Below the pieces are notes generated by a model. That model searched no databases. It was not told the DNA's origin and saw nothing but the letters and a program-made list of their open reading frames with translations. From the NCBI GenBank assembly GCA_964494205.1, contig CAZBRD010000005.1, forward strand, positions 186,001 to 250,000: DNA of 64,000 bases, written 5' to 3'. A program made the position numbers and the translations under genes. The stretch comes from JBBTCX01 sp964494205 (lineage in GTDB: Bacteria; Planctomycetota; Phycisphaerae; UBA1845). Below are positions 18,623 through 28,875 of the stretch, piece after piece. The number at the start of each line of letters is the position of its first letter. The first letter of the stretch is position 1.

Positions 18623-19462
18623 TCATTGAGGACAGGGTTGCCCTTCCTCAATCACATTTGCAGGAGGCTGGGTAAGAACCGGGTTAGGTGACACCATGGT
18701 TTCAGCAAAGATGAAAACGTTTCCGGGAGGGCCAACGGTACCGATGGCAGCAATGCGACCGGGATCGCCGGCGATGGTTACTCCTCCGTGCAGTGCTACG
18801 ATTTTGACTACGCCGGCTGCACCGTTGAAGCCAACCGCGTTGACAACCGAATTGATGTAAATCGTCACGCATGCATCTTCCTGTGAGATTAGCTCGACAA
18901 ATCCGCCGTGGAATCCGTTGGCCGTCACGCGATTCGTCGAATTGACCAGGCGTAAGGAATCCCCGGCGTTAAGCCCAATGAAACCTCCGGATCCACCCGC
19001 GATGCCATGCGCCTCGATCTTTGCGCTCTGTGTCAATTTGATGTCCTCGACAGTAATGACTTCAATGCTGCCGCCGAAAATTCTCCCATAAGACCGCAGC
19101 AGCGAAGTGCCGGACATGAAGAACGATCTGCCGACCACCAACCTGATGTCCGACCCTACGTCATTGGTCACGATCGACGGCGTCCGAATCGCGCCTGAAT
19201 TCTGAAGGATCACATCCTCGTCTACCGCAAACTCCACTATATCTACGTCTATGATGATGGTGCCGGTGCTGCGAACGGTGAGGGATTTGCATGTAAACAC
19301 GCCGTCCTCTACGCCATCGCCATCTAGAGAACCACCATCCAACAGGGAAAAGTTCACGTTGTGGGCAATGACCACGTCAACATTACCAACAGCGGTATCC
19401 ACCCACGCCGCGCATGCGGAAACAACGACTAGTCCAACAATTGATTTTGCATTTCTATTCAT
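18623..19462 (-). CDS. Exported protein, tandem paralogue 1
   Basis: An exported beta-rich protein of unknown function. I use the ATG at 19462, which has GAAGGAG 7-8 bases upstream and gives a clean signal peptide (NRNAKSIVGLVVVSACAAW). The longer frame to 19501 adds an unlikely basic leader. The 279-aa product is full of short strands with patterns such as SLTVRSTGTIIIDV and IYINSVVNAVGFNGAAG, like a right-handed beta helix or polymer-type adhesin. It is paralogous to the next gene, which is also 279 aa. It has no PEP-CTERM tail and ends in a Pro/Gln-rich stretch (EEGQPCPQ). Confidence 0.75.
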   Translation of the reverse strand: MNRNAKSIVGLVVVSACAAWVDTAVGNVDVVIAHNVNFSLLDGGSLDGDGVEDGVFTCKSLTVRSTGTIIIDVDIVEFAVDEDVILQNSGAIRTPSIVTNDVGSDIRLVVGRSFFMSGTSLLRSYGRIFGGSIEVITVEDIKLTQSAKIEAHGIAGGSGGFIGLNAGDSLRLVNSTNRVTANGFHGGFVELISQEDACVTIYINSVVNAVGFNGAAGVVKIVALHGGVTIAGDPGRIAAIGTVGPPGNVFIFAETMVSPNPVLTQPPANVIEEGQPCPQ

Positions 19463-19551
19463 GGCTTTTCTCCTTCTCTCGGCAAAAAGTAAATCGATCA
19501 CGGTGCACGTATTCTCGCTCTAAGCAATTTCTGATTTACACCTCGATGTCA

Positions 19552-20391
19552 TTAGGGATGGCAATTGTCACAAGACTCCCCATTCTCAGTGACAAGTGCG
19601 GCTGGCTGAGTGTGAATCGGTTCCGGTGTAACGGTGGTATCGGCATGAATAGTAACACTTCCGGGATAGCCAGATGTTCCAATGGCCGCGATGCGACCGG
19701 GTTCGCCGACCACAGCTACACCACCATTGTCAGCCGAAATAAAGACCACGCCGCCTTCACCGTTGAACCCAACGGCGTTAATGACCGCGTTGATGTAGAT
19801 CGCAGGGCAATCACAAGCAAATGCAGTAAGGTAAACCGATCCGCCATTGAACCCATTGGCGGTGATACGATTCGTTGAGTTGACGAGTCGTATGGTGCCA
19901 TCCGCAACAAGGGAAATGAAGCCCCCTGTTCCTTGCATAGTGCCATGCGCCTCAATCTTTGCGCTTTGCTTTAATTCGATGTTTCCCGCCGCAAAAACCT
20001 GGATGGTGCCGCCATACATCCTCCCATGCGAACGTAGCAGAGAAGTACCGGACATGTAGAAAGACCCAGCCGCAACAAACCCGATTCCCGGTCCTGCCTC
20101 ATTCGTCACCATCGAGGGCGTGCGAACGGCCCCGGAGTTTTGCAGGTGAACGTCCTCTTCGACATAAAAAACCGCATTCGTTACGTCTACGACAATGGCG
20201 CCGGTGCTGCGGACCGTCAGCGACCTGCAATAAAATTCGCCGTTGGCCATTTGATCGCCATCCAGGGGACCGCCATCCAATTGCGAATAATTGACGGTTT
20301 GCGTAATCTCCACGTCATACGTATCCGCCCAAGCAGCACTCCCAGCCCATAGCGTCACAAGAACAGCCAACACACCTTGCGATTTCGTCAT
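19552..20391 (-). CDS. Exported protein, tandem paralogue 2
   Basis: The sister of the 18623-19462 gene: the same length from the chosen start (279 aa) and the same order of segments (LDGG-LDGD, SLTVRSTGAIVVDV, SGTSLLRSHGRMYGG, QSAKIEAHG, LVNSTNRITANGF, PGRIAAIG). The start ATG at 20391 has AAGGA 8 bases upstream and yields a signal peptide ending AAWA. It ends in a Cys pair (CDNC). The two genes lie 89 bases apart in the same direction, pointing to a local duplication. Function is unknown; a surface or cell-wall role is likely from the export signal. Confidence 0.75.
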   Translation of the reverse strand: MTKSQGVLAVLVTLWAGSAAWADTYDVEITQTVNYSQLDGGPLDGDQMANGEFYCRSLTVRSTGAIVVDVTNAVFYVEEDVHLQNSGAVRTPSMVTNEAGPGIGFVAAGSFYMSGTSLLRSHGRMYGGTIQVFAAGNIELKQSAKIEAHGTMQGTGGFISLVADGTIRLVNSTNRITANGFNGGSVYLTAFACDCPAIYINAVINAVGFNGEGGVVFISADNGGVAVVGEPGRIAAIGTSGYPGSVTIHADTTVTPEPIHTQPAALVTENGESCDNCHP

Positions 20392-20710
20392 TGCTTTTTT
20401 CCTTGTTCCAAAACCAACCGCTCCGCAGAACTCACGCTGCAGCGTACGTGGAGAAAGAACTTGCAATCGTTCTTCCCACCACTAAGTGCGTTGTGCATTC
20501 ACTTGGGGCGTCAAACCGTCGATTTTTTCGCTCAAATCTTGCTGATAATTGACGGCGTTGACATATATGGCGGGTGGCATGGCCAAGCGCAGCGCCGCCA
20601 TGTACGGCTCGTTCACGCCCGCGCCCGAGCAGATTAGACTCGCGCATGCCACCCAAGCTTGATCTCGTCACGTTGACGTCCTGCGCTCACAGATGTACAA
20701 ACATCATGAA

Positions 20711-20816
20711 CGTCGCTAGGAGTGCCCGCGATGACGGGCTGAGAGCATAACCTTGGAACCTGATCAGGCTCGGGCGATCGCAATCGCTCGAATCGAACCT
20801 GCGTAGGGAAGCGACG
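20711..20816 (+). promoter_or_regulatory. TPP riboswitch (THI element)
   Basis: Thiamine pyrophosphate aptamer in the thiC leader. P1 is formed by CGTCGCT (20711-20717) and AGCGACG (20810-20816). Conserved blocks are present: CTGAGA at 20739-20744, ACCTTGGAACCTGATC at 20750-20765, and GCGTAGGGAA at 20801-20810. It should reduce thiC expression when TPP is plentiful. Between the aptamer and the start codon lie about 190 bases containing three GAGAATCC hairpins, so the expression platform is not obvious. Confidence 0.97.
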
Positions 20817-20854
20817 ACTGTTTCAGCGACCCGGTGGCCAGAAACGTGTTGCTG

Positions 20855-20876
20855 GAGCGAGAATCCTTTCTCGCTC
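20855..20876. repeat. GAGAATCC palindromic hairpin, copy 3
   Basis: GAGCGAGAA / TTCTCGCTC perfect 9-bp stem, loop TCCT. It is the first of three in the thiC leader. Confidence 0.8.
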
Positions 20877-20885
20877 TACGACGCT

Positions 20886-20909
20886 GGTGCGAGAATCCTT
20901 TCTCGCACC
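20886..20909. repeat. GAGAATCC palindromic hairpin, copy 4
   Basis: GGTGCGAGAA / TTCTCGCACC perfect 10-bp stem, loop TCCT. It starts 10 bases after copy 3. Confidence 0.8.
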
Positions 20910-20925
20910 CTTCTCCGACTCGCGA

Positions 20926-20947
20926 GCACGAGAATCCGTTCTCGTGC
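20926..20947. repeat. GAGAATCC palindromic hairpin, copy 5
   Basis: GCACGAGAA / TTCTCGTGC perfect 9-bp stem, loop TCCG. It ends 63 bases before the thiC start. Confidence 0.8.
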
Positions 20948-21010
20948 AAACCGCACCGATCGCTGAAACAAGTCACCCCTTCCCTCGCAGCCACAAAACG
21001 GAGCAAACTC

Positions 21011-22900
<1,890 letters not shown>

Positions 22901-23227
22901 TAAGGCGCAATTCGATCGTAACCCTTGGATCGCACTGAAAGTGTAGGTGACCACTGTCGGGAAGTAGGTGCTGCCCGCTATCTTCCATCGCAAATAGCTG
23001 GGCGCTTAGGTATGATTTAACGGGCGGTGAGAAATGCAACTTTACGGTGAATCAAGAGCTACTTGAATGGTGCATCAAAAAATCCTCCCTACATGGCTGA
23101 GCATAGTGCAACAAATTCTTTGGTGAATAGCCGAGTCTTGGCCACCCCCCAGCTTACGAGAAAAAAAAGACTCTTGGAACGAAAGATGCCATGACACTTC
23201 TGTTATGGATTTGAAAGGGGAATCGCC
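22901..23227. other. Intergenic gap, nothing recognised
   Basis: 327 bases between thiC and the FG-GAP protein gene. I see no convincing ORF, terminator with T run, or repeat. AAGGGG just before 23228 is the binding site of the next gene. Confidence 0.5.
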
Positions 23228-24745
23228 ATGAGTAACTCAAGCGTTACAAACAGCACCTTCGCGCGCGTTAATAGGACAAGACGCGCCCTATTTGAACCCG
23301 TGTACTGCCTCATCGCTGCCGGATTTTTTGTCTCGGCTTCCTTGGGCGGATCACGTGCCGTGTGTACCGCACCTGCCGGATGCGAAGTAACCAAGTTAAC
23401 GGCGATAGATTCCGCTCCTTTCCGAAATTACGGAAGGAATGTAGCCGTTAGTGGTTCAGTCGCCATTGTTGGAGCACCCGGTACTGTCGGGCAGCACGAT
23501 ACCCTTGGTTCGGCTTACATCTATCGCTTCGATGGCAGCCAATGGATTCATGAAGCGATCTTAATGGCGGATGACGAAACATTGGAGAATGACTTCGGCA
23601 TTTACGTTTCCATCGACGGAGATGTGGCGGTTGTTGGAGCGCTATATGCACCTGATTGCTCAACGGGCCCAGGCTGTGGTGCTGCCTATGTATTTCGATT
23701 TAACGGCACGAGTTGGTTTCAGGAACAGAAGTTTTTCGCGACTGGATTCGCGAGGGTTAGCGGGGATTGGATCATCTTTTCCCTCTTTCCCGTCTACAAT
23801 GGTGAAAACGATGACTACACCTACTTTTATCAATATGATGGCTCGACGTGGGTTGAAAAACAAGCGGTCCTAAGTGTTGGTGACCCGCACATCCCCGCTC
23901 CCCACTGCACAGCGATCAAGGGCAACTTGGCCTTCGCCGGCAAAGGGCGCAATCTGTATCGTTATGACGGTGCTCAATGGAATCTTGAGTTCACCTTTGA
24001 TCCGGCCCACGAGATTTCAAGTAACGGATGTCCAATAGCATTCGGCGAGAATATGATCGCCTTTGGCGGGGCCTTCGAAGATTGTTCGTTCGGCGACAAT
24101 TGCGGGAAGGTTTTCGTTTACGAGCATGATGGTGACTCCTGGAACTTGCAAGCGACTCTAACCGGCTCGGATACCAATCAAAACGATCAATTCGGGATAA
24201 ACGTCGCATTTGCGGGTGGCCGACTTGTCATTGCTGCATCTGAAAAGGAATGCGATTTCGGAAACGTATGTGGTACGGCCTACGTATTCCGACAAGACGG
24301 CGATGCATGGGCAGAAGAGAGCAAGTTGACTCCGAGTAGTCCGGGTTCTTTCGATGCGTTCGGTCGATCAATGTCCTCGGATGGCATGAACGTCATCCTT
24401 GGCGCATACAACGGTTTTTGCCTTGGCGGTATAGCGTGCGGTGAGGCATACATTTTTTCATTTGATGACACAGATGCTGATTGCAACGGTAGGGCCGATG
24501 TTTGTGAAGCCCGAGGCTGCCAGCTTTATGGCGATGTATTTCCAACCGGATACGCCGTCGGCGACTGCAAAGTCGACTTGGATGACATCTTATGCGCGCT
24601 TGCCGGATTCGCTCAACCGTCCGCATGTCCGGATGCAAATGTCATGCCCTGCGGCGGTGATGCGGCAATCGACGTCGATGATATCCTCGCGGTGGTCGCT
24701 GCGTTCGGCGGGAATTATAGCTGTCCTCATCCAATCCCACCTTGA
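23228..24745 (+). CDS. Exported FG-GAP repeat protein with dockerin-like end
   Basis: A secreted 505-aa protein: a basic N-terminus then a hydrophobic signal segment (about residues 28-50, ending SRAVCTA). Then come about six or seven FG-GAP type repeats with the pattern D-F-G-x-x-V-x-x-x-G-x-x-A-x-V-G-A and A-Y-x-F-x-x-D-G-x-x-W, expected to fold as a beta propeller. Residues about 430-500 are a dockerin-like pair of Ca-binding loops (GDCKVDLDDILCALAGF and GDAAIDVDDILAVVAAFGG), a common end of planctomycete exported proteins. The start is fixed by AAGGGG 8 bases upstream. The role is unknown; it is probably cell-surface or matrix bound. Confidence 0.82.
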   Translation: MSNSSVTNSTFARVNRTRRALFEPVYCLIAAGFFVSASLGGSRAVCTAPAGCEVTKLTAIDSAPFRNYGRNVAVSGSVAIVGAPGTVGQHDTLGSAYIYRFDGSQWIHEAILMADDETLENDFGIYVSIDGDVAVVGALYAPDCSTGPGCGAAYVFRFNGTSWFQEQKFFATGFARVSGDWIIFSLFPVYNGENDDYTYFYQYDGSTWVEKQAVLSVGDPHIPAPHCTAIKGNLAFAGKGRNLYRYDGAQWNLEFTFDPAHEISSNGCPIAFGENMIAFGGAFEDCSFGDNCGKVFVYEHDGDSWNLQATLTGSDTNQNDQFGINVAFAGGRLVIAASEKECDFGNVCGTAYVFRQDGDAWAEESKLTPSSPGSFDAFGRSMSSDGMNVILGAYNGFCLGGIACGEAYIFSFDDTDADCNGRADVCEARGCQLYGDVFPTGYAVGDCKVDLDDILCALAGFAQPSACPDANVMPCGGDAAIDVDDILAVVAAFGGNYSCPHPIPP

Positions 24746-24829
24746 GTATGCCAGCCTTGAATTGCGTAGAGGCCTATGGACATGAACGAAGCGTGTACTG
24801 AACCTCGCCTGGCTCGCTGGCGGAGTCGC

Positions 24830-24858
24830 GTAGGGTGGGTCGTTTCGACCCACCTTTT
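24830..24858. repeat. GTAGGGTGGG hairpin, copy 1
   Basis: Stem GGTGGGTCG (24834-24842) / CGACCCACC (24846-24854) with a TTT loop and TTTT following. It could act as a terminator on the plus strand for the FG-GAP gene. The same leading sequence GTAGGGTGGGT begins another hairpin at 62871, so it is also a repeat-family member. Confidence 0.65.
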
Positions 24859-25030
24859 ATTCACCCATCAAACAATCGTAGCGCGCTTTGCCGGGTCGCT
24901 CCGCAATTCCCCTCGAAATCAAACGCCGCACACATTGGCGAAACACGCCCGTCAGGTTGCACCGTATACTCTTCCCAATATTTATCGGCGCATCGCCATG
25001 ATCTGTCACGTAGTGACAGTGCGAAAATAG

Positions 25031-25086
25031 CCCAGCATTTCAATGCTGGGTAATCAGTTGAATGGGAGTTGAAGTGCCGTAGGCAC
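25031..25086. repeat. Two adjacent intergenic hairpins
   Basis: The first is CCCAGCATT / AATGCTGGG (25031-25039 and 25042-25050). The second is GTGCC / GGCAC with loop GTA (25074-25078 and 25082-25086). They lie in the 683-base gap between the FG-GAP gene and the DUF1570 gene. The rest of that gap (to 25428) shows no gene I can support. Confidence 0.55.
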
Positions 25087-25428
25087 GACTGATCGATTCC
25101 GCTGACTGCGCCGCTATTTGATGGGCTGCGTGCAAAATACTCTACGACGTGAACGTTACAATTCCCGCGTCCAGCGATCACCCGCAAAGTTATGATTGCA
25201 AGAAAGGAGTTTCACCGTGACCATTCGTCGGTTCCAATTGCATACTGCGATCATCGCCCCGAATTTGCAACACGATGATGGTTTTGCGCATGTTTCTTAT
25301 TTCCCACCGAAATTCTCGCCTGGCACACTCGAAAACCGCGAAATTCACTTGCGCCGCGCAAAAAGACGAAAGAACGACCCCCGGCTACGCCGCCAAAAAC
25401 CGCGTCGCGAAATTACGCGCAAACCAAG

Positions 25429-26319
25429 CTACTTCCCCGCCTTCTCCTCTTTATCTTCCTCTTCGTCTGCTTCTTCTTCCTTGTCGGGTGGCAGCTTGGA
25501 AATTAACTCATCCACGTACGCACTGTATCGCTTCTGTAGCGCCTTTCGATCCGGTCCGAATACACGCTTGAAAGCCGTGTCTCCGTCGAGTCCTCTATCG
25601 ATATGGTGCAGATATTTGTCGAACACGTTTAGGTATTTGCCACCATCGCCGTGAATCAGAAAATGACACAACGCCCACGCCTGAGCGTATTGCAGCGGCC
25701 CTCGCGCCGTGCCCATATTGGAGTGCCAATCCTGTCCGCCGATTTCAAGCATCTCCTCCACCGTGAACAACGCCTTGGCTTCCTTCGCCGCTCGCAGCCA
25801 CTCGACGCGCCGCGGATGCACCGCACCAATTTGCATATGGCCGGTCTTCTCATCAAACACACCGTCTTCAAAGTACTCAGCCAGGCCTTCATTGGTCCAC
25901 GTCGGCAGCCGACCACCGACGACCGTATTCACAAACTGATGAAAGCACTCGTGTTTGAGCGTGGCCTCGAGTTCCTTGGACTCAAATGAATACACATAAC
26001 CATCCAATGGATAGAACAGTCCGCCAGTGAACTCAGCACTGCCGCCCATCAAGACTTTGTTCATGCCCGCGACGTATTCTTCGCGCGTGGCGAAGATCTT
26101 CAGCTTCGGCTTCGTCTTGATCTTGCCGGAAAATCCCTGGAATCGACGATCGTATTCCTTGCCAGCCGCATCCATGACTTTGCCAATGAACTTCGCGCGA
26201 TCCGCACTGACATTCGTTTCCAGCGAGTAGTACTTGGATTCATAAGTCGCAAACTTGTTCGAACTGGAATCAGCAATCGCGACGAACATGAATGGAGAAA
26301 TAACGGCGAAAGGAATCAT
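25429..26319 (-). CDS. DUF1570-type gluzincin peptidase
   Basis: A putative zinc metallopeptidase of 296 aa. HECFH (His123, Glu124, His127) is the zinc-binding HExxH motif, and the third ligand is probably Glu144 in NEGLAEYFE 17 residues later, the gluzincin arrangement seen in DUF1570 proteins of planctomycetes. The N-terminus (residues 1-16) is hydrophobic and works as a signal peptide. The C-terminus is a charged tail rich in Glu, Asp and Lys. GGAGGT precedes the ATG. Its substrate is unknown; it is probably periplasmic or secreted. Confidence 0.82.
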   Translation of the reverse strand: MIPFAVISPFMFVAIADSSSNKFATYESKYYSLETNVSADRAKFIGKVMDAAGKEYDRRFQGFSGKIKTKPKLKIFATREEYVAGMNKVLMGGSAEFTGGLFYPLDGYVYSFESKELEATLKHECFHQFVNTVVGGRLPTWTNEGLAEYFEDGVFDEKTGHMQIGAVHPRRVEWLRAAKEAKALFTVEEMLEIGGQDWHSNMGTARGPLQYAQAWALCHFLIHGDGGKYLNVFDKYLHHIDRGLDGDTAFKRVFGPDRKALQKRYSAYVDELISKLPPDKEEEADEEEDKEEKAGK

Positions 26320-26365
26320 GTGACCTCCACACCTGGTAGTCTCGACCGGCGCTTACGAATCAGCA

Positions 26366-27763
26366 CTACAACAGAATCAATGTCATGACCAGAAACAATG
26401 GTACCAGAATAGCCACGCTGTATGCCATATATCCGATGAAACTCGGCATTTTCACCCCAGCCTGCTCGGCGATGCTCTTCACCATGAAGTTCGGCCCGTT
26501 GCCGATGTATGTCATCGCGCCCATGAACACCGCTCCCAGCGAAATGGCCGTCAGCAGATGGTGGTCAACCGCCAGTTGGCCATTCAGAGGAATCATGCCC
26601 TCAACCCCGCTTTCCGGAACTGCCGCAAGCCGCAGAAATACCAGGTACGTGGGAGCATTATCGAGGAAGCTCGACAGCACGCCCGTCGCCCAAAAGTATT
26701 TCATAGGCGTGTTGATCAGTTCGCGAAGCTTGTCGCCACCAAGGCCCAGCAGCTCCAGCGGAACTTGCATCGTGACAAAAATGCCGATGAACAGGGCCGC
26801 GACTTCGATAATAGCGTGGTAATTGAAGCCGTTCTCGTTCTTGATTCTCGGATCAGTCGACCAAAGCGAAAGACCCACAAAACACAGCATCACGGCCTCG
26901 CGAAGGAATTGAGGGGTCAGAAAGCCGAGGAATGGAAACGGATGGCCCGTCTTGATGAATGCGACACACGCGACCGCCCCCATGAGCCACACCAGGTTAA
27001 GCCCTCCCCGCAATTGAAGCTTCTGACGGATCGCATTGTCTACGGAAATGTCTCGCGTTGTCTCGCGTTTGTAGGCTCGCCGATCCCAGAAATAGTAGAT
27101 GATCAGAAGGGCTGCCGATACCAACAACCAATCCTTCCACAACGACAGTGTCCAGAAAAACGGCACACCGCGCAAATAACCCAGGAACAGTGGCGGGTCG
27201 CCGATCGGCAATAACGATCCACCGACGTTGCTTACCAGAAAGATGAAGAATACGACCGTATGCGTTACATGCTTACGTTCACTGTTGACGAGCAGCAATT
27301 CACGAATCAGCACCATGCTTGCGCCGGTTGTGCCGACGACACTCGCGATGAGCGTTCCCACCGCCAGAAAAAGTACGTTAGTCCCGGGGGTGGCCGGCAA
27401 GTCACCTTTCAACATGATGCCGCCGCTGATGACATACAAAGAAAACAGCAACGCCATGAATGGAATGTACTCATCAAGTATCGCATGTTTGATAACGCTC
27501 GTTGCCTTCGCCGCATCGTAAGCGAAAAAATAATAGCCCAGTGTCAACGAACCCAGGCATACCGAGACGATGAACTGATTCCGATTGGTGTGCCACCAGT
27601 GGGCTGTCGCTTTCAACAATGGCAGTATTGCAATCGAAAGAAGCATTGCCACAAACGGCAATGCAGCCCACACACTTGGAGCGGGGCCGGCGTGATGCTC
27701 CGTGCCCGCTGCAGTAGATGTTGACGCGACGGCCTTAGCGATCAGAAACGGAATAGTATGCAC
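26366..27763 (-). CDS. NhaD-like Na+/H+ antiporter, CitMHS superfamily
   Basis: A polytopic protein of 465 aa with about 11-12 predicted helices. It matches the citrate-transporter-like sodium:proton antiporter family: an N-terminal ALPFVAMLLSIAILPLL helix, a GTTGASMVLIRELL segment with a charged residue inside the membrane, SNVGGSLLPIGDPPLFLGYL, and the C-terminal GNGPNFMVKSIAEQAG motif. These NxGGS/GDPP and GNGPN signatures are typical. The start is GTG at 27763 with GAGGG upstream. It follows the DUF4202 gene by 26 bases, so the two are probably an operon. The ion specificity is inferred from the family only. Confidence 0.88.
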   Translation of the reverse strand: MHTIPFLIAKAVASTSTAAGTEHHAGPAPSVWAALPFVAMLLSIAILPLLKATAHWWHTNRNQFIVSVCLGSLTLGYYFFAYDAAKATSVIKHAILDEYIPFMALLFSLYVISGGIMLKGDLPATPGTNVLFLAVGTLIASVVGTTGASMVLIRELLLVNSERKHVTHTVVFFIFLVSNVGGSLLPIGDPPLFLGYLRGVPFFWTLSLWKDWLLVSAALLIIYYFWDRRAYKRETTRDISVDNAIRQKLQLRGGLNLVWLMGAVACVAFIKTGHPFPFLGFLTPQFLREAVMLCFVGLSLWSTDPRIKNENGFNYHAIIEVAALFIGIFVTMQVPLELLGLGGDKLRELINTPMKYFWATGVLSSFLDNAPTYLVFLRLAAVPESGVEGMIPLNGQLAVDHHLLTAISLGAVFMGAMTYIGNGPNFMVKSIAEQAGVKMPSFIGYMAYSVAILVPLFLVMTLILL

Positions 27764-27789
27764 AGGTATGCCCTCTGTTGGTTGCAGGT

Positions 27790-28377
27790 CTAGGACAAGA
27801 CTCGCTCCAACAGAGCGCGCTCCCGATCGCCGAGCGCGAGCTGCCTCACTCGCGCGCGGCCATCCGGCGTCATTTTCTCAAACGTGCGTTCGAGGATTCT
27901 CTTGGCTTTTTCTTCATCCCATTCGTCGACGTAATTCACCAGCTTCGTTTCGAGAAAGACCAGACAATCCGCGTCCTCCAGCACGCACGCCTCACGGCTC
28001 GTCGGCCAGTTATCTTTGGTGATGAACGCCTTGACGTTCTTGATCATAGCTTCGTCATAACCTACATCGCGGAGAATCTTCTCGGCTTCTTCTGCATGAA
28101 ATCGCGCGAGTGTGTCCCGCCATTGGTGATAGCCGACCGTTGTCATCGGATATTTTTCCCGCGGAATCGCCCAGCGCCGAAGCGTGTGCGATCTCGCAGC
28201 CAACAGCAGCGATTCGCTCGGCTCCTTCGCGATCGACTCCACACACTCATACACACGTTTCGCAAACAGATATTCTCGCGGTTGTGTTTGACCATCAACA
28301 ATATCTACGCGGGGGTCCTCGCGATTGGCGGCATCGATCCGTCGAATGGCTTCTTCAAATCGTTCATTTCGTATCAT
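27790..28377 (-). CDS. DUF4202 family protein
   Basis: A soluble 195-aa protein of the DUF4202 family. Recognisable segments are IDAANREDPR near the N-terminus, AARSHTLRRWAIPREKYPMTTVGYHQWR in the middle with several His and Arg residues that could form an HD-type site, and LEDADCLVFLE, where Glu/Asp residues would complete it. This looks like an HD-domain hydrolase variant but the function is not established. AGGGAG lies 6 bases before the ATG. It is upstream of the antiporter gene, probably in one operon. Confidence 0.8.
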   Translation of the reverse strand: MIRNERFEEAIRRIDAANREDPRVDIVDGQTQPREYLFAKRVYECVESIAKEPSESLLLAARSHTLRRWAIPREKYPMTTVGYHQWRDTLARFHAEEAEKILRDVGYDEAMIKNVKAFITKDNWPTSREACVLEDADCLVFLETKLVNYVDEWDEEKAKRILERTFEKMTPDGRARVRQLALGDRERALLERVLS

Positions 28378-28466
28378 GCGAAGCTCCCTAGCGCTAGTCG
28401 TGCTCTTCTATTTGCCTGTGTTATACTGGCGCTTTTGAATCGGACAAACATTCGGAGGGTGAGTAG

Positions 28467-28856
28467 ATGGGCACAAACAAGCCGCGAGTACTCGATGTAG
28501 GTCAATGCGACTACGACCACGGTCACATCAGGCAGCTTCTTGCAACGTCATTCGAAGCCGACGTACAACGGTCACACAGCATCGATGACGCCATCAATTC
28601 GCTTCATGAATCGAACTTTGATCTGGTTCTTGTCAATCGCATATTCGACCGGGGCGGGGCTGAGGGACTCGATCTCGTGAAACAAATGAAATCAGACGAC
28701 GCCATCAGCAACGTCCCCGTCATGATCATCAGCAACTATGCAGATGCCCAGGAGAAAGCGGTGGCCGCAGGCGCAGTTCGCGGGTTTGGCAAATCAGCGT
28801 TGACCGATCGACAGACGTTGGAGCTGTTATCCGAAGTGCTGAAAAGTCCTCGATAA
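28467..28856 (+). CDS. Degenerate receiver-domain protein
   Basis: A single 129-aa receiver-like domain without an output domain. The usual phospho-acceptor Asp after the third strand is replaced by Asn57 (FDLVLVNRIFDRGGAEGLDL). The acidic pair at the end of strand 1 is reduced (VLDVGQCDYD). The Ser in MIISNYAD and the Lys in RGFGKSAL keep the switch positions. It is therefore probably a phosphorylation-independent pseudo-receiver that works by protein contact. GGAGG 9 bases before the ATG fixes the start. No histidine kinase is nearby. It converges with the MalK-like gene. Confidence 0.75.
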   Translation: MGTNKPRVLDVGQCDYDHGHIRQLLATSFEADVQRSHSIDDAINSLHESNFDLVLVNRIFDRGGAEGLDLVKQMKSDDAISNVPVMIISNYADAQEKAVAAGAVRGFGKSALTDRQTLELLSEVLKSPR

Positions 28857-28875
28857 TTCCGTGCTAACCGGAACG

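Noticed and set aside
20834..21010. N-terminal extension of ThiC
   Set aside because: It would translate the three hairpin repeats and the sequence has no similarity to ThiC. ATG 21011 has a binding site and gives the usual length.
25196..25654. Plus-strand frame opposite the DUF1570 gene
   Set aside because: It overlaps the C-terminal coding region of a supported gene; its product is Ser/Arg-rich and unlike any family I know.
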